A stretch of 64,000 nucleotides of DNA, from contig CM055312.2 of the NCBI GenBank assembly GCA_029255685.2, forward strand, positions 51,990,202-52,054,201, given 5' to 3'. The stretch comes from Silene conica. Taxonomy: Eukaryota > Streptophyta > Magnoliopsida > Caryophyllales > Caryophyllaceae. A program made the translations under genes and the position numbers. The first letter of the stretch is position 1. Each line of letters begins with the position of its first letter. The notes below the pieces were generated by a model. The model saw nothing but the letters and a program-made list of their open reading frames with translations. It did not search any database and was not told where the DNA came from. Shown here piece after piece: positions 56,259 to 64,000 of this stretch.

Positions 56259-57201
56259 ACATTTTAATTTTTCTGAACTTTCTCGCTGGGTTTGCAACCC
56301 CGTGCAACTTGTTAGACAATTTACTGTTTTCTTAGACTTAGACTACTTTTTTATGCTTAATCCCTAGACTTTTTAGTAGTAACCCGTAGGTAGAATAAGA
56401 CTATGCATGGATCCGAGACAATTTTTATGAGTTTCTGTATGTTTGTAGTGTTTGGTCATCTTATACAGGACTGAACCGGGCAAGAACAAAGAAAAAGAGT
56501 CGGAAAGAGAAGAGTCGAGGAAAGAACAAGCTTCGCAGAAGAAAAGCCTCGATCGAGCTCTATAATACGCTCGATCGAGTGATCACCAGCGAAGAAACAC
56601 TCGATCGAGTTTGTAAGAGCTTGATCGAGGAAAACTCAGTCGAGGGAAGATCAGTGCTGACAACCACTCGATCGAGTGGACTTCAGTACTAGATCGAGCG
56701 AAAATACCTTAAGTGAGTTACTCGATTGAGCAGTTCTCACTACTCGATCGAGCAACTCTCAGCCTATTTAAAAGGGAAGTCTTCGATGCTCCCTCATTTC
56801 CTTCGAATTCAGATTTTCGCACTTTTCTCTTTTCGATTCCTCTCATTTTCTTTGTTTTTCAACAATCAAATCATATAATATTGCTTGTTATCACCTTAAT
56901 TTGAGTAATCGAGTAAAAGCCCCATCATTTTCAAACCTCATTTCGAGTAATTCGAAGTTTTCGAAAAGCTAGGGTTTGTTCGTTCGAGTATTTCGAATTT
57001 TGGTTGTTAATTTGTGATTTTCTTGCTCTAATCGTCCTTCTAATCATCCAAGTAAGTCGTTTTATGTTTAAATCCTACTTCAAATTGATTAGTTTTGCCC
57101 CAAATGTCGAATTTAGGGTTTTGAATTAGGGGTTGAACGTTTTTTGCGATTTTGGATGATTGTAGTTATGATTTTGATTGATTGTGTGGTGTTATGCAGA
57201 A
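56259..57201 (+). other. Spacer of Athila-like element 1 where pol is missing
   Basis: In an autonomous Athila the protease is followed by RT, RNase H and integrase. Here ~940 bp without any such frame separate the protease from the next reading frame. It holds the third palindrome cluster (56548-56752) and AT-rich sequence that ends in GTGTGGTGTTATGCAG just before an ATG, which looks like a splice acceptor. Confidence 0.75.
56548..56752. repeat. CTCGATCGAG palindrome cluster downstream of protease, element 1
   Basis: About eight sites, five exact, are spaced 20-40 bp apart over 205 bp of non-coding sequence. Confidence 0.93.
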
Positions 57202-58404
57202 ATGGACGAGAAAGCGACCATTGTAGCTACCAGCAGCACCACGGCAGCCGCTCGTGCTCCCTCCACCACTACCGCAGCAACCACCTCTCCTATGGTGGTT
57301 GCCACACCCCGTGTTCCAGCTCCTATCCGACCACCGCTGCCAGACACTACAACCTACCAAGCCACCTCCGTCACAACCATGGCACCAGTGGGTTCTTCTT
57401 CCTCAACTGATAAGGGGGAGGAGAAGGTTCTTGTTCTAGGGCAGATAGGACGAAAGTCCGTACTTGGCATGCCACCTCGACGTGCTCCACGCCCACCAGC
57501 TCCACCTACGATTCCCTCACTTGAGGAAATCCCCGAGGGAATTTTCGCTGACACCCATCAGAGAGATCAGATGGAGGTTTTAGTTGATAATATTATCCGC
57601 GGTAGTAGGTTTTTGTATCGTTCAGACTTAGATAAGCTAGGATTGCTTAGGCCCTAGTTGACCTTTTGACCGGTACGGGGATGGCTGGGTTGGCGACCAT
57701 GTCCGAGGCGACTTACCGAGTACCCACTTTGGAGTTTTTCAGCTCCTACTCTTTTTCTGCTGAGACCTTTCTGGCCCACCCAACTGAGCCATGTATTCAT
57801 TTTAGACTCAGAAATGAGTCGTATGCCTGGACCTTAGCTAGGTTTGGACAGGTTTTAGGGCTGGCTAGTGACGGACACCTGAGACCACATAGTAACTTGG
57901 TTTCAGAGATGTGGGAGGCCCTTTCACACGTACCTTTCGCTAGCCGAAGGGTCGCCCACGTCCACAGTCCTATAGTTCGTATTTTTCTCCGCTTGCTAGG
58001 AGAGACCATTTTTGCGCGACCTGAGCCAAACAACATCCGTAACCCTGAGTTGGCCATTGTCGCGGGGTACCTGAACATTGACAATGGTACCCCTTTTGTC
58101 CTTAACATAGCCTACCTCGTGGCTACCCATCTAGGCGACATAGGTCGCATAGTCACTGGCGCTATCGTAGGCAGTGGACTTGTCACCAGGATATACAGAT
58201 ACATTTTCGAGACTTTGTCTGGTGGTGAGCCTATCACCGACGATAGATACATTTCTATGAGCGCCATGGTCCAGTTGACCTGGTTTGCTCACGCTGACCG
58301 CCAGACTTGGAGGATTGCTGGGACACCCACAGTAGTCCTCCCCTCTGACTCTTTACCTGCACTCACCCTTGTCACAACTGTTGAGGGGCCTAGACCAGAC
58401 CCAC
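57202..58404 (+). pseudogene. ATHILA ORF-1-like protein of element 1 (frameshifted, truncated)
   Basis: The first part (57202-57657) starts MDEKATIVATSSTTAAARAP and is a Ser/Thr/Pro/Ala-rich leader. A frame change near 57658-57670 leads to VPTLEFFSSYSFSAETFLAH, TEPCIHFRLRNESYAWTLAR, FGQVLGLASDGHL and further helices. The 'EPCIHFRL...W...FG..LG' pattern is that of the Arabidopsis retrotransposon ORF-1 (ATHILA) family, a protein of unknown function encoded in the envelope position of Athila elements. The LTR of element 2 cuts it at 58405; the open frame beyond that is LTR sequence. A TGCAG acceptor before its ATG hints at a spliced subgenomic RNA. Confidence 0.75.
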
Positions 58405-58678
58405 TGATGCGTGTCTATTTTATGATGTTTTTCATCTATTTTTACACTCATTTGGTCGCTCATTTACTATGTTTTAGCCCTTATTTCCCAACAATCGTGT
58501 ACTTTCGTATTTTTTATGCACTTTTGCAGATTTATGCGGAAAAGAGACGATTTTACACCAAATTCATGCCCTCGGGATTTTTGCATAATTAAGGAACGAA
58601 GGAAAGTCAACTGGAGTCATTATTTAAGTACCAAAAGTCAAAACAAGAAAAAAATCGAGGAATTTCCGCGCAGAAACG

Positions 58679-59363
58679 GTCGACCGATCTACTAAATGGG
58701 TCGGCCGACCGGGCCTGAAGTTTTAGAAGTCCAGAATCTTAAAGAAAGCCCAGAATTCTCCTAAAGCCCGTAAAAGAGGTCGACCGACCCACTAAGTAGG
58801 TCGACCGACCTCAGCGAAGCCCAGGAACGTTTTCGGAAAGCAATTAGAAGTAGGAGTCCTTAGGAAACTCTGAATTTTATGCCCTATATAAGCTAATCTT
58901 GTGATTAGGGTTTGGCATTCAGTTTATAATCTAGCATTAGTTATTATCTAGTTCTTAATTCTAGTTTTCAACTTTAGTTTGTAATCTTTCAATAATTCTC
59001 AAGCATTCAATAAAGTTTGTTCCTTTCTGCCTTAATTCCGACTCTGGTAATTACTCTTTTAATCTAGTTTTATTATTGTCCTTATTACTATTGCATTCAA
59101 TTAAGATAGAATTCCCAAGCTTTATTGAATCTTGCATGCTTAGATTATTATTTACTACGTTTTCCATGTTTATTCCCGTTTTCATAATTGTTTTAATAAC
59201 CATGAGTAGCTAATTTCCATATGTTAGGATGTAGGGGATGAATATGCGTAGGTAGTATAGATTCCGAGACCGACTTGTAGCAGAGTCGTGGTCGGCCGAC
59301 TCAAATAATGGGTCGATCGACGAAGGCGGTGGTCGGCCGACTGGAAAAGCTGGTCGGTCGACC
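58679..59363. repeat. GGTCGACCGACC palindrome groups, LTR of Athila-like element 2
   Basis: Four sites lie at 58679-58810 and four at 59290-59363. They come in pairs about 20 bp apart, with variants such as GGTCGGCCGACC and GGTCGGTCGACC. Confidence 0.92.
58885..58892 (+). promoter_or_regulatory. TATA box in LTR of Athila-like element 2
   Basis: TATATAAG lies in GCCCTATATAAGC, 480 bp into the LTR, after the first palindrome group. It is the best promoter candidate in this LTR. Confidence 0.5.
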
Positions 59364-59959
59364 CACTCGCGCATGAATCATGTTTCGTCTTTCCTTGTTG
59401 ACTATAATAACCTGCAATGAAACCGAAAGGAGACCTATAGGATGTTAGTAATGACCTACCCAAGATTGAGAGATACGGGAAGGGCATTGGTTTACACCTT
59501 AAGACGGCTAGGTTACTTAAGACTGAAAGGTATGTGACCTAGGATTTAGGAATCACCCTTATTGTTGACACCCAATAATTGTGAGACCTAGGAACTAATA
59601 GCATAGGCCGGAAGGAGCTATTAGGTACCATAGACCGAAAGGATATGTTACACCCCTTACGCGACTGCAATACATGTTGACCTTAGGATTTATATTACCT
59701 TAGCTATTTATTACCCAAACATCCTAGCATCCCTTTTATTATAATCTTATTCTCGTCTTTAATCACTTGTTTTATTTTACCTTTATCTTAGACTTAGTAA
59801 CAACCAATTCAAACCCCCAAATTGTTACCTTAAAACATCGACATCAAACAATTAACATTCCCCACCTCCTTGTGGTTCGACCCTGACTTTCACTATCTAT
59901 TGTTAAAGTTAGGAATTATAAATTTATCTTTGGTACCCTCAACGACGGGCATCAAATTT

Positions 59960-59977
59960 TGGCGCCGTTGCCGGGGA
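59960..59977 (+). other. Primer binding site, Athila-like element 2
   Basis: TGGCGCCGTTGCCGGGGA lies five bases after the LTR end, identical to element 1. Confidence 0.92.
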
Positions 59978-60075
59978 GGTGACGCCAGTGTTTATTGTTT
60001 TTGTTTTTGTTTCTCTTTGTTTAAGGAATTTTTGTTCCTTAAACCTTCTCATCTTTTTTTTGTAGTTTCCATCTT

Positions 60076-62964
60076 ATGCGCAGGTCAGTTCAAGGAGAAC
60101 TCATACCACTTGACCACGAGCTTGAGAGGACTCTTAGAGAAAGAAGGAAGCAACTTCTAGCGAATCAGGAAGGAGGGTCACCATCTTCTTTATTTCAAGA
60201 AGACATATTTGAACAACCATCATTACCATCTTCACCAAAAACACCACCTTCACAACCAAATTCACCCAACAATCCACCTTCACCAAAAACACCACCTTTT
60301 ACCTACTTTCCAGTTTTTCCGAAAGAAGAAGAAAACATGACAGAGGAAGCTACTATTGCCAGTCACTCCATGCCTCAGGCAAAGGACCTATACAAAGGGT
60401 TCACTTTACCTGCAGGTACTGGGAAGCCATTCGAGGCCAAGCCTGCCTATATTACTATGGTTGAAAGAAACCAATTTGGAGGCTCGGCCAATGAGGATGC
60501 TGCAAAGCATATTGAAATCTTCACAGATTACATATGCTCTATTGCACCCCCAGAAGGAGTGACGCAGGACCAGATTAAGCAGACCATGTTTATCTTCTCT
60601 CTTAGGGACGTTGCGAGGGAATGGTACAGAGACTTGGACCGCACTGCTGCGGGAGTCACAGATTGGAATACCCTAGCCTTAGCATTCTACAGAAAATACT
60701 ATTCTGCATCCAAGACTAATGCTTTGAGGGCGCAGATTACAAATTTCAAGCAGGGCCCCAATGAGGATTTTAGTGAGGCATGGGACAGGTTCAAGAGACT
60801 TGTTCGATCCATACCACATCACGGATTCGAACAATGGTTTCTTTGTAACCAGTTCTACAATGGCCTTTACGATGACAACAGGGCCTATCTAGATGTTGCA
60901 GCTAACGGGAGATTCCAAGATAATTCAGGAGAGACTAAGGGTCTCAAATTGATAAAGGATGTTGCTGTACACCGTGCTGAACATGGAACTTCCCGAGGCA
61001 ATCAAAGGAAACCTGAGTATAACCTGTCAGCTATTGAGGCCTTGACAGCCAAGTTAGAGAAACTGGAGGGTGGAGGGAAGTTCGATCTAGGAAGTGGAAG
61101 TAAGGGAGGTATTTATCAGGTGAACGCCGTTCAAGACGGGCCCTTTGCTTGTGAGAGGTGTGGTGGAGAAGGGCACGTGTCAAAATTCTGTACTTCATCC
61201 AACGAGACATGTGCCGCTTTCCAACACTATCGTGGGAACATTTTTTATGACCCAAATAATAATAATGTCCATCCCAACATGAGGTGGACAAGCCAGAATG
61301 TTCTCAACCCACAGCACATGCAACCTCAGCAAAATTCCACATACATTCCTCCACATAAGCAAGGTTTCCAAAAACCACCCTTCAACCCTCAGCCACCTTC
61401 AAATCCACCACCCAACACAGATACTCTTATCCAAAATCTCATCGGGTTGGTTCAGAAGGAATCTCAGGCTAGAGAGGCAGGGATGAAGATGTTAGAATCT
61501 CAGATTGCTCAAATTGCGGGCAAGAACGATATTAGGGCTCCGGGTCAACTTCCGACCAAGACGGACCAGAAAAAAGAGACTCTAAACATCATATCCCTAC
61601 GAAGCGGAGCTAAAGTGGGAGGAGAAAAAGAAAAAGAAAAGCAGCCGAAGCAGACTGACAGCGAGGAAGGTCGACCGACCCAGAAGCCAGGTCGACCGAC
61701 CTCTGAGCAGAATCCGAAAAATCTCGCTGTACAGGAAAGTGGTCGACCGACCGAAGAAGAGGGTCGACCGACCACCGATGCGGAGGGAGAGGCCCCTTTT
61801 CGTCCCGAATTGCCGAATAACTTAAGGGATTTTCTTTTTCGGGGTGATAAGACCCCCAGGTTTCTGAAAAGGGCTGCAAATACCGAATCTTCAGCCCCTT
61901 CTTTCCCAGAAAGACTTATACCTTCGAAGGATCAGGTATCTTTTGACGAATTTAAAGACGTAATTCGTTCATTAAATGTTCAAGTTCCGTTTCTAGAATT
62001 AGTCCAACAGGTTCCTTCCTATCTTAAATTTATGAGGCAGCTTTTATCAAGAAAGAGGTCTTTAGATAAGGTTGAGTCAGTTGCCTTAACTGAAGAGTCA
62101 TCTAGCTACTTATCGCATGTCATTGCCCCTCATAAGCTGGAGGATCCTGGTAGTTTTTCTGTCCCCTGCAATATAGGAACCTTCCCAGTGAAGAAGGCTT
62201 TATGCGACTTAGGAGCTAGTATTAGTGTCATGCCCCTAAGTGTTGCCTTAAAACTAGGAATGACCGAATTTGCAGTAACCAGCATGACTGTCCAGATGGC
62301 AGATCGTACATCTATGGAACCCATAGGGGTGTTGGAAAACATCTCTGTGCGTATAGACAGGTTTTTCTTTCCAGTTGACTTTGTAGTTTTGGACATCCCA
62401 GAGGATGCCCATATACCTATAATACTAGGAAGGCCTTTCCTCCACACTGCGGGAGCCATCATAGATGTAGGCACTGGGACTTTGACCTTCAAAGTAGGAA
62501 AGCATTCCATCATCTATGGCCTATCTTATAGGAAGAAGGATGTTATGACCACCATCACTTGTAATGCTATCACTTCTGAAAAGAAGTATGAGGTCATCAC
62601 TACTTCTCCTACTTTATTACCTACTCCTGTATCTGTTTTTACACCTCCGCCCCAGATTGGGAGCAATATGGAGGACACTTCTATTATGGCTAATGCAGGA
62701 ATTGGTCTGGGGAAACCCAAAATAAAGGAAGTCATAGTACAGAGAGGAGGAATGGGATGCTTGGGCTACAAAGAAGATGAAGACCCAGATGTTGTAGATC
62801 GGGAAGAGAAGAAAAAAAGGAGACAAGCTCAAGAGGAGAGGTCGTCGCATATGCTTTGCGACGGCGGAAAAAAGATGTGTTTTGCTACTCGAGCAAACAC
62901 TGTGGAGACTACGGCGTGTCGTCAAAAACCGTGGTCGGATATATTCCGCATCTTTAGCGGATAG
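60076..62964 (+). CDS. Gag-protease polyprotein of Athila-like element 2 (intact)
   Basis: The 962-residue frame is uninterrupted and starts MRRSVQGELIPLDHELERTL about 100 bp after the primer site. A Pro/Ser-rich stretch (~35-75) is followed by the Gag capsid core (about 110-290: FIFSLRDVAREWYRDLDRTA, PHHGFEQWFLCNQFYNGLYD), the zinc knuckle CERCGGEGHVSKFC (about 358), a Gln/Pro/Asn-rich linker, GRPT repeats (about 532-567), and the protease (CDLGASISVMPLSVALKLG, about 708; VDFVVLDIPEDAHIPIILGR). The sequence ends in a Lys/Glu-rich tail and DIFRIFSG. It lacks RT and integrase. As an intact frame next to a full LTR it is probably the youngest coding retroelement of the window. Confidence 0.93.
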   Translation: MRRSVQGELIPLDHELERTLRERRKQLLANQEGGSPSSLFQEDIFEQPSLPSSPKTPPSQPNSPNNPPSPKTPPFTYFPVFPKEEENMTEEATIASHSMPQAKDLYKGFTLPAGTGKPFEAKPAYITMVERNQFGGSANEDAAKHIEIFTDYICSIAPPEGVTQDQIKQTMFIFSLRDVAREWYRDLDRTAAGVTDWNTLALAFYRKYYSASKTNALRAQITNFKQGPNEDFSEAWDRFKRLVRSIPHHGFEQWFLCNQFYNGLYDDNRAYLDVAANGRFQDNSGETKGLKLIKDVAVHRAEHGTSRGNQRKPEYNLSAIEALTAKLEKLEGGGKFDLGSGSKGGIYQVNAVQDGPFACERCGGEGHVSKFCTSSNETCAAFQHYRGNIFYDPNNNNVHPNMRWTSQNVLNPQHMQPQQNSTYIPPHKQGFQKPPFNPQPPSNPPPNTDTLIQNLIGLVQKESQAREAGMKMLESQIAQIAGKNDIRAPGQLPTKTDQKKETLNIISLRSGAKVGGEKEKEKQPKQTDSEEGRPTQKPGRPTSEQNPKNLAVQESGRPTEEEGRPTTDAEGEAPFRPELPNNLRDFLFRGDKTPRFLKRAANTESSAPSFPERLIPSKDQVSFDEFKDVIRSLNVQVPFLELVQQVPSYLKFMRQLLSRKRSLDKVESVALTEESSSYLSHVIAPHKLEDPGSFSVPCNIGTFPVKKALCDLGASISVMPLSVALKLGMTEFAVTSMTVQMADRTSMEPIGVLENISVRIDRFFFPVDFVVLDIPEDAHIPIILGRPFLHTAGAIIDVGTGTLTFKVGKHSIIYGLSYRKKDVMTTITCNAITSEKKYEVITTSPTLLPTPVSVFTPPPQIGSNMEDTSIMANAGIGLGKPKIKEVIVQRGGMGCLGYKEDEDPDVVDREEKKKRRQAQEERSSHMLCDGGKKMCFATRANTVETTACRQKPWSDIFRIFSG
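61669..61773. repeat. GGTCGACCGACC palindrome cluster inside gag-protease, element 2
   Basis: Four GGTCGACCGACC sites in two pairs all read in the same phase as the peptide GRPT. They lie between Gag and protease, the same place as the CTCGATCGAG cluster of element 1. Confidence 0.95.
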
Positions 62965-64000
62965 TTATTTCAAATTTCAGCTTTTAAGACAATTTACTTT
63001 TGTTGTGTGAAACTTTTTATTTTTGTTTTCTTAGAACTTTTTCCGTTATGCTTGCGTAGTTAAGACTTTAGACTTGTTTCTGGCATCTCGCGCATTTGTT
63101 GGGCGCATATTTATTGATTTCTTTCAGGTTGGACAAAGAAACGAAGACCGATGTAACGCAGAGGGGTCGACCGACCAGATATACGGGTCGGTCGACCTAG
63201 TCGCTGTATTGCTAAAATTCCTATAATCTGCAGGAGGGTCGGTCGACCTAATATATGGGTCGGTCGACCTACCTATCCGTCGCAGTCTCTTCGTTTCTTC
63301 CTCGGAAATCGTGCAACTGTCTTTGGTACTTCAGTGGCACTGCTGGCCACCAAAACCTCCCAGCCTACGCTGGTTTGGGGAGGTTTTTCTCATACGTCTA
63401 TTAATCCAGTGAGTTCTTTCCAGTTTTCCTTGGTTTTTATTTACTTGCATCTTTCTTCTAATTTTCTGAAGCATTTACTTAAGCTAATGCACAATGGGGA
63501 CATTGTGCGGGTTGGTTTGGGGAATGGTTTCGTGTCACATGCATTGCATTCTGTCACACGTTTATTGCATTTCTATCTTGCATCGTTCTTTTCTTTATTT
63601 TCCTTACCTATACAAAAGAAAAAATACAAAAAAATGAAAAAAATTCAAAAATTCCAAAAAATGCACGTTTATTTTAGCATATAGGTCGAGTCGGAACGAG
63701 AGTATTTCAAGGATGATTTTGCTTTCTTACATGTTTATGCCCTTACCTTGTCTTGTCAACTTATTTTAGTATGAAAGTATTTTGCATATCTACGAGTTTT
63801 TTGTCAATTTGTATATCTTGAGACTTGACTTATACATTGGCAACCTACTATACATTCTGAGTTTTTAGAGCTTATTTCCTGGTTTCATTTTTAAATCAGT
63901 TGTCTAGGATGTGAGTAGTACTCCCCTTGGAACAAGTTACATCAATATGCATAAACATGAGCTTGATTGCTATATACTTGTATTACTTTCTCGTTTTGTG
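62965..64000 (+). other. Non-coding region after the protease of element 2
   Basis: No RT or integrase frame follows the protease up to the window end. Element-specific palindromes lie at 63165-63270. The frame 63334-63684 runs into AAAAATnC-rich sequence and resembles no protein. The region matches the pol-less spacer of element 1 in position. Confidence 0.7.
63165..63270. repeat. GGTCGACCGACC palindrome cluster downstream of protease, element 2
   Basis: Two pairs of sites (GGTCGACCGACC with GGTCGGTCGACC, and two GGTCGGTCGACC) are each separated by ~9-11 bp of AT-rich spacer. Confidence 0.92.

Larger units (their letters stand above)
58405..59954 (+). mobile_element. Athila-like element 2, 5' LTR
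   Basis: This 1550-bp LTR starts TGATGCGTGTC and ends GACGGGCATCA, followed by the Athila primer site. It is inserted in the ORF-1-like frame of element 1. Two groups of GGTCGACCGACC-type palindromes (58679-58810 and 59290-59363) lie in it, and a TATATAAG box at 58885-58892 sits between them. Confidence 0.9.

Noticed and set aside
62838..62900. GCATATGCTTTGCGACGGCGG near the end of the element 2 gag-protease frame, similar to the CACTA subterminal motif
   Set aside because: There is no terminal repeat, no target duplication and no break in the frame. A single similar stretch is best taken as chance.

Overview
This window looks like repeat-dense nuclear DNA from a flowering plant, most likely a eudicot, and from a pericentromeric or other gene-poor region. 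The grounds are: Ty3/gypsy LTR elements primed by initiator tRNA-Met, two Athila-type elements with the TGGCGCCGTTGCCGGGGA primer site, a Ty1/copia element, CACTA (En/Spm) DNA transposons with subterminal repeats, spliced plant-type genes, and decayed pieces of plant housekeeping genes. I see no intact host gene, no rRNA or tRNA gene and nothing bacterial. The species cannot be read from the sequence.

Layout. (1) 1-21801: a tandem array LTR-internal-LTR-internal-LTR of one large non-coding gypsy-type retrotransposon (LARD) on the minus strand, repeat period 9922 bp. Both internal regions carry the same 3.5 kb CACTA element, which has captured pieces of host genes (a Rab6/RABH GTPase, a GT47 exostosin-like glycosyltransferase, and an exon resembling an organellar ssDNA-binding protein). 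(2) 21802-28706: a decayed copia element on the plus strand with gag, protease, integrase, RT, RNase H and a 3' LTR but no recognisable 5' LTR. (3) 28707-29681: the last ~970 bp of an LTR of the first family, now on the plus strand, with a different tandem repeat. (4) 29682-34849: an old single-copy locus holding a broken Aurora-kinase (AUR3-like) gene, with a 2.3 kb solo LTR in one intron, flanked by a TTAAT target duplication. (5) 34850-35517: the right end of another CACTA element.

(6) 35518-51897: six LTRs of one gypsy family (ends TGATGC...GCATCA) in both orientations. The units encode only Gag and an aspartic protease. One is interrupted by a 4.4 kb CACTA element (39737-44151, TSD TCA) that still has a six-exon TNPA/Transposase_24-like gene, a stub of the main transposase and a 100-bp-arm hairpin. 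(7) 51902-58404: an Athila-like element with a 5' LTR, a gag-protease reading frame (two stops), no RT or integrase, and an ATHILA ORF-1-like frame. (8) 58405-64000: a second Athila-like element inserted in the first, with an intact 963-codon gag-protease frame, running off the window.

How it works together: nearly everything here is non-autonomous. The LARDs, the gag-protease gypsy elements and both Athila-like elements lack reverse transcriptase and integrase and would depend on partners elsewhere. The most striking feature is that each Athila-like element carries its own 10-12 bp palindrome (CTCGATCGAG in the first, GGTCGACCGACC in the second), repeated in clusters at the same three places: in the LTR, between gag and protease inside the reading frame, and downstream of the protease.
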